64,000 nt of DNA from Monoplex corrugatus (GCA_030674185.1 CM060312.1:73504237-73568236); one strand, 5' to 3'; positions 23,036-33,850 are shown, numbered from the stretch's first letter. The notes: generated from the letters alone by a model not told the origin. Program-made: numbers and translations.

Positions 23036-23299
23036 TTGACACAGAGTCTGTTTCTCGGTCATATAAACTTGCCCGACTCAAGCCAATCCAAAGAGAATGG
23101 CCAAAGTTTACAGAATGAAGCCAACAGTTTCAGCAGCAGACAGCAGCAAACATCCACTTAAGACTAAACTCTTTCAAGACACACTCACAAACCAGCACCC
23201 ATCTCGATTTTTAGTCATCTTTGCTGCCATCAGAGACACACAAAGAAAGATCGGTAAACAGTATTTCAAAGATAGGTAAACACTATTTCACTGGTGACC

Positions 23300-23898
23300 A
23301 TGACATTTGGAGTTTGGAGTTTGTTCAAGAAGGATTCATCGTACTTCAAATTCTATGTCATCATCATCATCACATCATGTGCCCTGCCTCATGGCTTGGC
23401 GATCATGGCCCTCCAAATGCATCTATCCTTTGTCGCTGCAAGCACATCTCTTACCCTCTCTGTCCTCAGCCACTCTGCAAGTCCGTCCAATATTTTCTCC
23501 CTGGGTCTGCCTGGTGTTCTCTTTCCTTGCAGCTTTCCTGTTGTGACCAGGTGCTCTAATTTCTCTTTCCTCATAAAATGTCCTATAAATGTTGCTTCTC
23601 TTTTCCTAATCTTCCTTAGCAATGATCTTCTTGTGTCTGCCTCCATCAAGACTGTCTCGTTTGTTTTCTTTGCTGTCCACGGAACTCTCAACGTTCTTCT
23701 TAGAAACCACATTTCGACTGTCTTAATCTTGTTCTGCCTTTCCGTGTTGACTGTCCTCGCCTCACATACTCCACCCAGATCTGCCAGCAATTATTCGGCA
23801 GACTCCCTGAGCCTGCACAAAACTCTATGTATTGGCAAGGTCTTGAAATAGGGTTGGGGGAGGAGGGACCGACAAAACTCTGAGCTAGCACCACCAGA
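23300..23898. repeat. Rep250 copy interrupted by RTE-A
   Basis: Left part GAAGGATTCATCG... and right part CACCCAGATCTGCCAGCAAT, then GGCAAGGTCTTGAA, align with the uninterrupted copies at 23915-24060 and 57695-57840. The element class is unknown. Confidence 0.7.
23357..23770 (-). mobile_element. RTE-A LINE insertion in Rep250
   Basis: Reverse copy with a (CAT)n tail at its left end. One frame runs from KTVEMWFLRRTLRVPWTAKK through KLQGKRTPGRPREK to DRCIWRAMIAK. Truncated 5'. Confidence 0.88.
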
Positions 23899-23914
23899 AT
23901 GACGAAAACGTTCA

Positions 23915-24060
23915 GTTCTGGACTTTGGGCTTTGTTCAAGAGGGATTCATCGCACTCGGACGATTCCATATGCGCTCCCCCTAAATCTGCCTGCAATTAT
24001 CTGGCAGACTTTCTGAGCCTGCGCAAGAGCCTATACACTGGCAAGGTCTTGAACTGAGGA
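23915..24060. repeat. Rep250 copy
   Basis: GGGATTCATCGCACTCGGAC through CTGGCAGACTTTCTGAGCC to GGCAAGGTCTTGAAC, uninterrupted. Confidence 0.75.
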
Positions 24061-24204
24061 GAGGAAAGATGGGGAGGGGGGGGGGAGGGGAGATCTATGA
24101 AATACTAAGCTGACAACACCAAACCGATGGAAACATTAAGATGGGCAGCAAACAGGCGAACGTTTAATGTTGAAAACGTTCAGATGGACAACAAACAGGT
24201 CAGA

Positions 24205-24330
24205 TTTCAATGTCCCAGACTGGGACTGACTTTGACAAACTGATCAAACCTCAAGTCCATAACTCTGTTTTCAATGTCCCAGACTGGGACTGACTTTGAC
24301 AAACTGATCAAACCTCAAGTCCATAACTCT
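24205..24330. repeat. 63-bp tandem duplication
   Basis: TTTCAATGTCCCAGACTGGG begins two copies, at 24205 and 24268, identical over nearly the whole unit. It is a recent local duplication. Confidence 0.95.
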
Positions 24331-24386
24331 GTCAAAAGGATCACCCAGCGTGCACTGACCTGGCATGAACAACACCAACAGTTAGT

Positions 24387-24475
24387 TGGCCTGTGCAATA
24401 CGTCCAACAATTTCTTTTGGCCTGTGCAATACGTCCAACAATTTTTTTGGCCTGTGCAATACGTCCAACAAATTC
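24387..24475. repeat. About 33-bp minisatellite, three copies
   Basis: GGCCTGTGCAATACGTCCAA occurs three times, separated by CAATTTCTTTT-like spacers. Confidence 0.95.
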
Positions 24476-24482
24476 AATTTTA

Positions 24483-24960
24483 ATTTCAATTTTTCAAGAC
24501 GACGTCTCCGCGCTCGGAATGAATTCCATATGCACTAACGTCGCAGGTACTATGTGATGGAGAAGATCCAGAATGATCACGGCACAAGCCTTAAGCCTGC
24601 ATATAAACCCACGGGTGGCCAGTTCCTGAGGTCCTATCTAGATATTTCAATAACCCTGGGTCGTAGGGAAGTGAGGTGGCAGAGACCTCAACTTTTTCCG
24701 GGGCCAGCGCCACGAGGGCGGCGCCCATCCCCTCTCCCTCGATTCAAATTCATTTTCATATTCACTTCTTTTTTCTTACCAAGACTTCAGAAAGGAAAGA
24801 AGGCTAACTGGTCTTCAGGGGATGGGACATGGGAAATCAACCTATCTCTTCAACGTTTTATATCAAGGCAGCCGGGCAATGCCCTGCTCTTCGTGATTTT
24901 CAACTGCCGTGGTGATGGGCACAATGTGGTTGAGAGGTCTGGGTTTCAATAATTTGTTTG
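24483..24960 (-). mobile_element. SINE-1 copy, reverse orientation
   Basis: Carries CAAGACGACGTCTCCGCGCT, then GATCACGGCACAAGCC, GAGGGCGGCGCCCATCC and TCTTCGTGATTTTCAACTGC, the reverse order of the copy at 19062-19700. It lacks the tRNA-like head. Confidence 0.8.
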
Positions 24961-25465
24961 GGTTTCGCCCCGTGTGTAAAAGGTGGAGATTTTTCCCGTC
25001 TCTCAGGTCCACAGATGTGCAGACCTACTAGTGCCTGAACTCCTTGCCAGTGATATATGCACGGTGAACATCAAATACGCACGTTAAAGATTCTGTAAGT
25101 CATAATGGACACACAGAAACACCTAATATGATGCACACTCCCGAAAATGGAGTATGACTGCCTTCACGGTGATGTGAAGGAAAACAAAGGGAAAATTAAA
25201 GGGTGGGGTGAGGGGGGGGGGGAACGACTTACACATACAATGCCCTTCGATTGCAGGTAAGAGCTGCAGCCCAGAAAAAAAACCCCACTACGGACAACCA
25301 ATTGGAAGCGTGTAGGTTCGAATCCCCATCAAACCTGTCAAACTCATCGTTAGATAGTTCGGTCCCCAACGGCCCTTACCTAGAATTGAATCTACATGTA
25401 TATGGCTCATTGGGAAGACTGGAACCATTACACAGTCGAGACTTATTCATTTCACATATGCGCCA

Positions 25466-25658
25466 TTAACCCTTTGACTCCCGAACCCTGTCCATCAGCA
25501 TCCTGTATTGTCAACCATGCTAGCAAAAGAAAAACTTAACCCTTTGACTCACTCACGCTCTCCACCAGATTCCTGCAGGAAGGTGGTGGATAGCGTGAGG
25601 GAGTCAAAGGGTTAAGTTTTTGCAGTTGGTAGATAGGGTGCTGGAGTCAAAGGGTTAA
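25466..25658. mobile_element. MITE-T copy in RepD
   Basis: TTAA at 25466-25469 and 25655-25658. Long arm left (ATGCTAGCAAAAGAAAAAC), short arm right. The inner palindrome centres on TTCCTGCAGGAA. Confidence 0.92.
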
Positions 25659-25760
25659 AGGCGTTACTCATATCTTCAGACCAAAACCACAGATGTCTTT
25701 ATCTCAACAGGATATGTCATGATAGTAAACATAGAGTACAGCTCTGTCACGCAGTCTCAG

Positions 25761-25908
25761 TTTCAGTTTCAGTTTCTCAAGACGACGTCTCCGCGCACGG
25801 AACGAATTCCATATGCACTAACGTCACAGGTGCCATGTGTATGGTGATCATGGCACAAGCCTTAAGCCTGCACGTAAACCCATGAGCTGGCCAGGTCCTG
25901 AGGTCCTA
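25761..25908 (-). mobile_element. SINE-1 3' half inserted in RepD
   Basis: Starts TTTCAGTTTCAGTTTCTCAA (reverse of the CTGAAA tail) and ends GGTCCTGAGGTCCTA. It is flanked by a 9-bp duplication CAGTCTCAG at 25752-25760 and 25909-25917. The empty site is seen at 50535-50545. Confidence 0.9.
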
Positions 25909-26371
25909 CAGTCTCAGTCATAGAGGGAACTCCACAACATCGTGATTATCACCCCTCATCGTCATAATCATCATAGCATTGTAAAAACTGTTCCAAATTT
26001 TCTGGCCTGTGAGGTGGTGTATTAGATGGGACAGAACAAGAAAATAAGTTAATGTGTAGTTTGTATTGTCGAAAGCTCTCTGAAACGCTGAAAGACTCAA
26101 GACCCATAATTACATTTGTCAGGAATACCCCAACAGAGCTGGAAGCCACAGAGTGAATGCACTGCTGTGTGTGACAGGCAGCAGGACACCACAACCAGAC
26201 GAACTTGTCATGTTGTTAGAATGCTTGCTTACAATTGAAGGGAAGCAATTTTTACAGTTGAAGGGAAGCAATTCACATATAGTAGCCTCGTTGTGAAAGA
26301 AGGGCTAGCTGTTATTATCGTCATTATTATCGTCATCATCTGCCAAAAAAGCAGAATATAATCACAATCTG

Positions 26372-26520
26372 AATCAAACTGACTGTCAGCATTCATGGAA
26401 ATACAAGATAAACCAGAAACAGGAAAATATATCAAGAAAGAAAATTTAATTAGCGAAACAAAGACAAATGTAAATTTTCGGCTAATCGGCCGTTGCCAAG
26501 AGTATACAAGAAACAACAAC
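26372..26520 (+). mobile_element. FB33-family single arm
   Basis: GACTGTCAGCATTCATGG, GATAAACCAGAAACAGG and TTTTCGGCTAATCGGCCG, in FB33 arm order, then an AAC-rich end. Confidence 0.65.
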
Positions 26521-26780
26521 AACAACAACAATAAAGAACAATTTAACCAGATTTGGGACAAAAACGACAGATCATACAAATTCCCTGAACTGGACAAGAT
26601 GACAATGAATATAACTGCGCTTACAACCTGACCGCCTGATGTGTTTCGTGTTGTATGAATCCATACCATGATAAAACAAACAAGCAACATTCACCTGTAA
26701 CCACAAACAAAAAATGGAATACAGACTGTACTTCACAGAGTAGGTTACATATCAACGTCTCCATGTCTCTGGCTGGGAGG

Positions 26781-26824
<44 letters not shown>
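26781..26824. repeat. Poly(A) run of 44
   Basis: An uninterrupted A homopolymer with no recognised retroelement body on either side. Confidence 0.9.
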
Positions 26825-26826
<2 letters not shown>

Positions 26827-27109
26827 AATGACCACTGACCAACGATGTGTATAACAGGAAGTAAACATGGACCAAAGATGTATACAACTCACCTTTTCAG
26901 TACGATACCTCTGTTTTTCTAACCATCCGGCTTACTGTAGATAATTTACGGCCCGACGTATCCGTGTGTTTATCAGCCATGTGTTTGCTTGATTCCAGCG
27001 TGTAAACTACAGATTGTTTCGTTAGCTGTTGATGATAACATCAATGTGGCCTGGCTGACACAGACGTCCAGCTCCCACCTGCCATTGTGACTGTGTAGGT
27101 TCGAGCCTG

Positions 27110-27430
27110 GCTCAAGAAGAACATAAGCCAAAAGCAAGTGTGACTGCCCGCGTTCAAACAAACAGGAACCAGAAAAAAAACACGAAAAAAGAATAAGAAC
27201 GCGTATTTAACACAACGAGACGAGACAGAAGCAAATTTTCGGCCAACTGGACGGAGCAGCGGGGACGTTTCAGTCTTTTTCTCTTAATTTTTTGTATCTG
27301 TTGTTTGTTTGTTTGTGATCTTACGCTTGACAAAGACCAGTTGGCCGAAAATTTGCACCTGTCTTGTCTTGTATTAAATATAAATACGCTTTCTTATTCT
27401 TTTTTCGTGTTTTTTCTGGTTCAAGAAGAA
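27110..27430. mobile_element. Short FB33-like hairpin element
   Basis: The left arm (TCAAGAAGAACATAAG, GCCCGCGTTCAAACAAACAG, TTTTCGGCCAACTGG) and right arm (GACCAGTTGGCCGAAAATTT, GTGTTTTTTCTGGTTC, AAGAAGAACATG) are reverse complements around about 75 bp of TTGTTTG-rich loop. There is no minisatellite expansion. Confidence 0.7.
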
Positions 27431-27687
27431 CATGTACACTGCATGCAGTCGTGAATGGTGCCGGATCCCTTGGAGAAAATGAAGCAATGAGGGAGAGCAG
27501 ATAGCCATTGACCTCATAATGCTGACCATGAAAACAGTTGAGATCTGAACTACCTCGCGACTGTAGGGTTGTAGGACAACCTTTATCTTACTGTCCCAAG
27601 CCCTCTTCAGCGCTGCATGAAATCAGAGATACATCAGTTTGAGTGTTTACGATACGTTGTGGGCAGACGTAGCGAGACAGATCCTGA

Positions 27688-27690
27688 CCG

Positions 27691-27754
<64 letters not shown>

Positions 27755-27777
27755 CCCTCTCTCTCTCTCTCTCTCTT
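27688..27777. repeat. (TC)n microsatellite
   Basis: TC run with CCTC interruptions. The flanks (27431-27687 and 27778-28240) hold nothing I recognise. Confidence 0.95.
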
Positions 27778-28244
27778 TGAACAGACAGGCTGATTCATAA
27801 AGAACTTTCTTTCTATCTCTGGACAGACTCGTTCCACATATCATATATCACAAAAACTCACATATCTCTCTATACGAGGTATGTCTCTGGTAGACTTCGT
27901 GTCACAGACTGCTATACTAAATTACCTATCTCTGTATGTCTCTTTCTGGCAGATTTTCTGCTGGCACTAACTCAGTAACTGACCATTGACCAAAGATGTG
28001 TACAATTAACCTTTTCAGCACCTCGGTTTCCCTAAATGACCAGTTTATACAAAAAATAGTTTACGCCTCCTACGGGAAGCTTTCCTTGTGTTTATGAGAC
28101 ACATCCTGCCTTGCTGCTTCCTCAGTGTAAACGACAGCTGCTCATTTACTGTGGCTCATAACATCTGCACGGCCTGCATCTACATCCACTCGCCATCTGC
28201 AGGCAATTATACAGTTCAGGTAGAGTCGGGCTTCTTTCAGCAAG

Positions 28245-28538
28245 CACGCACACGCACGCGCGCGCGAACGCACACATACACACACACAGAGTCATACATA
28301 CACATACGCACACATACATATACACTCACACACACACACACAAACAGATAAACACACACACACACATACACAAACACACACACAAACAGATAAACACACA
28401 CACACACATACACAAACAGATAAACACACACACATACGCACACACACATATACGCGCGCACACAATACACAAACAGATAAACACACACACATACGCACAC
28501 ACATACACACATACATTCACACGCACAAACACACACAC

Positions 28539-28573
<35 letters not shown>

Positions 28574-28603
28574 CACACACACACACACACACACACAACA
28601 CGT
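28245..28603. repeat. CA-rich array with AAACAGATAAACA units
   Basis: CA/CGCA repeat in which AAACAGATAAACACACACAC recurs four times at about 20-70 bp spacing. Confidence 0.95.
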
Positions 28604-28791
28604 GCTTGCCAGCGTTTCCTGCCAGAATCCATGGAGTCTGAGGTTTAGAGAAACTTCAAAAACTTCAGAAGACTTTTATTACTTACTCAGGGACAGTAGC
28701 ATCAAACAGTCCGTAGGGAGATGTTCTTTGATAGCATTACGACTCACTGGATCTGCCTTATAACCAGTTCTTGTTACTCTCTCTACACGAC

Positions 28792-28905
28792 TGCCCTGGT
28801 ATAAAACAGTGGAGAGATAGGTTGGTTTCCAGGTCCCTCCCTAGAAGGGCAATTAGCCTTCTTGCCTTTTTTTTATTTTTATAAAGTCTTGGTTAAAAAA
28901 ATAGT
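28792..28905 (+). mobile_element. SINE-1 middle fragment
   Basis: CTGCCCTGGTATAAAACAG, CAATTAGCCTTCTTGCC and TAAAGTCTTGG match 19295-19390. Confidence 0.75.
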
Positions 28906-28965
28906 GGCGCTGCATCGTGGCGACGGGACCTGTTTTCCAGCTAGTCCTTGCTACTCTACGTATAT

Positions 28966-29660
28966 ATCAGCATCATCATCAGGTGCCCTGCCGCATGGCG
29001 TTGGCGATCACGGACTTCCATCTGTCTCTATCTCTCGTTGCCCCCAGCATCTCCCCCACCCTCCTCGTCCCCAGCCACTCTGCAAGTCCGTCCAGCATTT
29101 TCTCCCTGGGTCTACCCGGTGCTCTCCTTCCCTCCAGCTTTCCCGTTGTGACCAGGTGCTCCAAATCCCCCTTCCTCATAAAATGGCCTATAAATGTTGC
29201 CTGTCTTTTCCTAATCTTTCTTATGAGTGATCTACTTGTGTCTGCCTCTATCAAGACTGTCTCGTTTGTTTTCTTTGCTGTCCATGGAACTCTCAACATT
29301 CTTCTTAGAAACCACATCTCGGCTGCCTCGATCCTGCTCTGGCTTTGTTTGCTGACTGTCCACGCCTCACATCTGTATAACAGTATTGGTTCTAGATAAC
29401 ATTTAAGGACTCTCTTCCTGATGTTAATTGATAGGCATTTGTTGGTAAGAATGCTTGTCATCTTCTTGAATGCTGTTTTGGCTTGGCCGATTCTGCCGGC
29501 TATTTCCGATGTGCATCTGCCGTCTGATGAAATGACCGTTCCCAGGTATTTGAAGTTATTAACCTGTGTCAAGGTTGTGCCATTTGCTGTTATTTTGCAG
29601 AGGGGATTTCATGTCTTTTACTGATCACCATGATTTCAGTCTTCCTGCTGTTTATAACAT
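28966..29660 (-). mobile_element. RTE-A LINE, 3' third with 197-codon open frame
   Basis: Frame 29572-28979 reads NNFKYLGTVISSDGRCTSEI, then RIGQAKTAFKKM, EAWTVSKQSQSRIEAAEMWF, KRQATFIGHFMRKG and GRRAPGRPREKMLDG, ending MRQGT just before the (CAT)n tail. These are the post-RT thumb and C-terminal conserved blocks of RTE-type LINEs. Upstream, a one-base deletion near 29597 (relative to 32570) breaks the frame, though INSRKTEIMVISKRHEIPS is still readable. The catalytic YADD region is missing. Non-functional. Confidence 0.9.
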
Positions 29661-29714
29661 ATATAACATAAGCATAAAAATACGAACGTGAAACACATTA
29701 ATCAAAACCACACA

Positions 29715-29924
29715 AATGCAGGGCAGCCTGGCGAAAGCTTTGTGCTCTTTATGATTTTCAACTGCAGTTGGACCTTTTGTGTGCGCAGGCCAGAAGGCTC
29801 AGGGGTCCGACTCGTTTTTCGTCCCCTTCCAAAGGACTAAATGTTCAGTTCGATTTTCCGGCCAAAATGAGGAGAAAAGTCGAGGCCTCAGCGGGAAACG
29901 AACCCTGAAATCTCACCGTCACCG
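29715..29924 (-). mobile_element. SINE-1 fragment, left of RTE-B insertion
   Basis: GTGCGCAGGCCAGAAGGC through CGATTTTCCGGCCAAAATG to GCGGGAAACGAACCCTGAAA, reverse orientation. The tRNA-like head continues at 31541. Confidence 0.8.
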
Positions 29925-31540
29925 TCACCGACACCGTCACCGTCACCGTCACCGTCACCGATCCCTTAGACTGGCCGTCCGTCGGGGCGCCTCCGAAGAC
30001 TTGACAACAACCTTTCTCCACTCCTCCCTGCTCTCCGCTTTCCTAAGGGTATCCCTCAGCTCCAGGCCCGTCCACTCTCGAATATTATCTTCCCATCTCT
30101 TCTTTTGTCTGCCTCTTTTCCTTCCTCCCGAGACTGTGCCTTGCAGGATTATCTTGGCAAGTGCGGATGATCGAGTGATGTGTCCATACCATGTTAGTTT
30201 GCGTCGTCTTACTAAGGTCAGGAGGTCAAAGTACGGCCCGATTTCATTTTGAATTCTTCTTTTGACTTCATCATTCGTGATGCGATCTCTGTATATGACG
30301 CCGAGAAGTTTACGAAAGCATCTCATTTCAACCGCCCTGATTCTTCTTTCCGTATCCGCTGTTAAGGTCCATGATTCGCAAGCGTATAAGAATATTGACA
30401 TGACCAGGGAACGCATCAGTCTGATCTTTGAGCTGGTGGCGATGTTACTGTTGTTCCATATGGTTCTGACCTTGGTCATTGCGGCTGTGGTCTGGGCTAT
30501 TCTGGAGAGTATTTCGGGCTTAGATCCCTCATCTGACACGACTGATCCCAGGTATTTGAAATTGGGCACACTTTGGAGTTTTTGGTTATTGACCATTACA
30601 TCAGCCGTAAAGTGGTTGTTGCGATTGGTCATTATTTTCGTTTTCTCGGCCCTGATTTCCATGCCGTAATCAGAGGTCTTTCCAAGACGGTCCACTAGGT
30701 TGATTAACTCTTGTTCTTTTCCGGCAAGGCCGTCAATGTCATCTGCAAAACGTAGGTTAGTGATGTTTCTACCTCCAGTGCTGAATGTTCCTTCATGTTC
30801 CTCGAGTGCCTCCGTCATTATTCTTTCTAGGAAGATTTTGAAGAGAGTAGAGGAGAGTAGACAGCCTTGGCGTACTCTGACTGTCGTCCGGAACCATTCT
30901 CCAATATTGTTGTTGAAGAAGACTGCGCTGTTGGCTTTATTGTAGAGGTTCTCTATGACTCTGATTAAGTTGGCGTTGATGTTGTACAGCTTCATGGTTG
31001 CCCACAAGGCTTCGTGCCAGACTCTGTCGAATGCCTTCTTAAAATCGACAAACACATGGTAGAGCTCCTGTTGGTGTTGGAGGTACTTTTCCATAAGGAT
31101 TCTGACGTTGAAGATTTGTTCCGTTGTGCTGCAACCTGGCCTGAAACCGGCTTGCTCTTCGTCGATGATTTTCTCTGCCTGTGGTTTTAGTCTATTTCAG
31201 ATGACTCGCAGCATGACTTTACTGGGGTGACTTATGATGCTGATGGTGCGATAATTTTGACATAATTGTAGATTACCTTTCATGGGGAGGGTTTTGGCCA
31301 CTCGCCTGTCTGCCAGATCTTGTTGCAAACGATCATGAGCATGTCAATCGCTGGGTCTCCTGCTTGAACCATCTCTGCTGTGATTTATCTACTCCCGCTG
31401 ATTTTCCGGGCTTTAAGGATGCCACTGCCGCCATTATTTCCTCACGCATAATGCTATCCTTTGCGTCGCTTGATGATGGTGGGACATTAAGCACACTAGG
31501 GTCGCCTGTACTTCTGTGAGTGTACAGCTCGGAGCAATAT
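29925..31540 (-). mobile_element. RTE-B LINE with (GGTGAC)n tail
   Basis: On the minus strand the element ends in seven or eight GGTGAC/GGTGTC units (29925-29960). The long frame 31094-29955 (379 codons) shows FVDFKKAFDRVWHEALW (motif A), RVRQGCLLSSTLFKIFL (motif B), LRFADDIDGLAG (catalytic FADD), NFKYLGSVVSDEGSKPEIL, then ACESWTLTAD, RKLTWYGHITRSS and GRKRGRQKKRWEDNIREWTG. These blocks and the short-repeat tail are typical of RTE-clade elements. Upstream to about 31510, degraded earlier RT blocks are readable (NYRTISIISHPSKVMLRVI, then a stop; EEQAGFRPGCSTTEQIFNVR). A deletion is apparent at DRLGKTSDYGMEI. Interrupted and 5'-truncated, hence inactive. Confidence 0.92.
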
Positions 31541-31615
31541 GAAACCTAGAGTTCACTTATTGGCAGATGAACGTCTGAACCATTCTGCCACTCTTCCCCT
31601 TAGTTTTTCGCGACT
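31541..31615 (-). mobile_element. SINE-1 tRNA-like head, right of RTE-B insertion
   Basis: Reverse of GGCAGAATGGTTCAGACG, with AAACCTAGAGTTCACTTATT. It completes the SINE-1 copy cut at 29924. Confidence 0.75.
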
Positions 31616-31624
31616 AACCTCCAC

Positions 31625-31797
31625 ATCTGAAGTTTCAGTTTCAGTTTCAGTTTCTCAAGATGACGTCGCCGCGATCGGAATGAATTCCATATGCACTAAC
31701 GTCACAGATGCCATGTGTATGGTGATCATGGCACAAGCCTTAAGCTTGTACATAAACCTGTGAGCTGGCCAGGTCCTGATGTCCTGTCTAGCCGTTA
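31625..31797 (-). mobile_element. SINE-1 3' half
   Basis: GTTTCAGTTTCAGTTTC tail at the left, then GACGTCGCCGCGATCGG, GATCATGGCACAAGCC and CCAGGTCCTGATGTCC. Confidence 0.85.
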
Positions 31798-31907
31798 AAG
31801 CTTGGCCTATCGATCCTTTGGACTTTAGGAGTTTTAAGCCAGAGGGTCACAAAAGTTACCACAGGGATCACTGGCTTGTGGCAGCCATGCGTTCATAGCG
31901 ACGTTGT

Positions 31908-31942
<35 letters not shown>

Positions 31943-31944
31943 CA

Positions 31945-32810
31945 TCATCATGTGCCCTGCCGCATGGCGGTGGCGGTCATGGCCCTCCATGTGTATCTAT
32001 CTTTGTTGCCGCAAGCACATCTGCCGTCTCTGTCCTCAGCCATCCTGCAAGTCCGTCCAATATTTTCTCCCCGGGTCTACCTGGTGCTCTCTTTCCCTCC
32101 AGCTTTCCTGTTGTGACCAGGTGCTCCAATTCCACTTTCCTCATAAAATGGCCTATAAACGTTGCCTGTCTTTTCCATATCTTTCTTATGAATGATCGTT
32201 TTTGTGTCTGCCTCCATCAAGACTGTCTCGTGTGTTTTCTTGGCTGTCCATGGAACTCTCAACATTCTTCTTAGAAACCACATCTCGGCTGCTTCAATCT
32301 TGTTCTGGCTTTGCTTGTTGACTGTCCCTACCTCACAACCGTATTACATTATCGGTTCTATATAACATTCAAGGATCTCTTCCTGATGTTAATTAATAGG
32401 CATTTGTTGGTAAGAAGCTTTTCATCTTCTTGAATGCTGTTTTGGCTTGGCCGATTCTGCTGCCTATTTCTGATGTGCATCTGCCGTTTAGTGAAATGAC
32501 CATTCCCAGGTATTTGAACTTATCAACCTGTCTCAATGTTGTGCCATTTGCTGTTATTTTGCATGAGGGGATTTCATGCTTTTTACTCATTACCATAACT
32601 TCCATCTTCTTGCTATTTATCTCCAACTGTTAAATTTTTGCGTTCTATTTCTATTATATTCACAAGGTTTTGTAGGTCCCTTTCATTTTCTGCAATTAGC
32701 ACGGTGTCATCTGCGTAACGAATGTTGTTTATCATTTTTCCTCCAACCTTTAATCCAGGACATTCTTCTAGATTTGTCATGATGGTTTCGCTGTAAATTG
32801 AAAACAAATC
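31945..32810 (-). mobile_element. RTE-A LINE, longest copy, includes catalytic YADD
   Basis: Reverse orientation, tail at 31945. At the 5' end the frame 32807-32613 reads MFSIYSETIMTNLEECPGLK, then GGKMINNIRYADDTVLIAEN, the reverse transcriptase catalytic motif. 32626-32393 gives KMEVMVMSKKHEIPSCKITA, then VDKFKYLGMVISLNGRCTSE. Below 32390 several indels break the frame (for example the sequence after KSF, and KDMEKTGNVYRPFYEE). Several frameshifts make it a pseudogene. Confidence 0.9.
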
Positions 32811-32956
32811 ATTCCTATCACTGCGAAGCAGAATTCACCACGCGTTGGATTGTTCACCCACTAATCAATCACATTTAGAAGACAAGACGCTACCCCCCCC
32901 CCCCCCCACCCGAGATCGTCTAGGTTGGGGGACGGTCGCCACACTGCTATGTTGGA

Positions 32957-33522
32957 TGTGGCCTTTCAAAGATTTTCAAGACAATACAAGTAGTCTGAGT
33001 GTGGCTTTTCAAAGATTTTCAAGACAATACAAGTAGTCTGAGTGTGGCCTTTCAAAGATTTTCAAGACAATACAAGTAGTCTGAGTGTGGCTTTTCAAAG
33101 ATTTTCAAGACAATACAAGTAGTCTGAGTGTGGCCTTTCAAAGATTTTCAAGACAATACAAGTAGTCTGAGTGTGGCCTTTCAAAGATTTTCAAGACAAT
33201 ACAAGTAGTCTGAGTGTGGCTTTTCAAAGATTTTCAAGACAATACAAGTAGTCTGAGTGTGGCCTTTCAAAGATTTTCAAGACAATACAAGTAGTCTGAG
33301 TGTGGCCTTTCAAAGATTTTCAAGACAATACAAGTAGTCTGAGTGTGGCTTTTCAAAGATTTTCAAGACAATACAAGTAGTCTGAGTGTGGCTTTTCAAA
33401 GATTTTCAAGACAATACAAGTAGTCTGAGTGTGGCTTTTCAAAGATTTTCAAGACAATACAAGTAGTCTGAGTGTGGCTTTTCAAAGATTTTCAAGACAA
33501 TACAAGTAGTCTGAGTGTGAGT
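32957..33522. repeat. 43-bp satellite, about 13 copies
   Basis: Unit GTGGCYTTTCAAAGATTTTC, then AAGACAATACAAGTAGTCTGAGT. Units are almost identical except for a C/T at position 6 that alternates irregularly. There are no unique spacers. The array stops about 25 bp short of the splice donor of exon B. Confidence 0.97.
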
Positions 33523-33546
33523 CTGATCCACAATTGAAAAACTCAC

Positions 33547-33695
33547 CGTCCAAATGTGAGCAGAAGAAGGTGACAAATTTGCGCGCTTTTTGCGCGTCCA
33601 CCATATTGCGCAGGAAATGCTCCTGGTCGCTGTTGCCCTGACACATGTTTGTGATGTTCTGTAGACAGGTGACGGCATCGCTAAACTTGTTGTCT
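33547..33695 (-). CDS. Host gene internal exon (B), Cys-rich
   Basis: Minus-strand acceptor GTTGTGTGTGCAG ends at 33696, and the donor GACG|GTGAGT follows 33547. The 149-bp exon is 1 + 49 codons + 1. It completes an Arg codon from exon A (CG + A) and opens an Asp codon completed by exon C. The frame reads DNKFSDAVTCLQNITNMCQG, then NSDQEHFLRNMVDAQKARKF and VTFFCSHLD: three cysteines and one N-glycosylation sequon (NIT). No transposon motif is present, and the base composition is balanced compared with the flanking repeats. Confidence 0.88.
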
Positions 33696-33714
33696 CTGCA
33701 CACACAACAACACA

Positions 33715-33850
33715 TACTATTGTTATTAATATTATCATCATCATCATTATCATGTTGCTTACTACTACCATTATTATCATCATCACTGTCATTGTCAATT
33801 GCATCAATGTTGTTGTTGTTATTATTATCATTATCATCATTACTATCATT
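33715..33850. repeat. ATT/ATC/GTT trinucleotide-rich tract
   Basis: Imperfect ATTATCATC and GTTGTTGTT runs in the intron upstream of exon B. Confidence 0.85.

Larger units (their letters stand above)
25365..25995. repeat. RepD copy carrying a MITE-T and a SINE-1 insertion
   Basis: Segments 25365-25465, 25659-25751 and 25918-25995 align in order with the copy at 50310-50634 (TCATTGGGAAG.., GATATGTCATGATA.., CAGTCTCAGTC.., CATCGTGATTATCA..). The gaps are two transposon insertions. The family is not identified. Confidence 0.75.

Noticed and set aside
26621..26887. Minus-strand frame with a poly-Phe stretch
   Set aside because: Caused by the 44-base poly(A) run. No other support.
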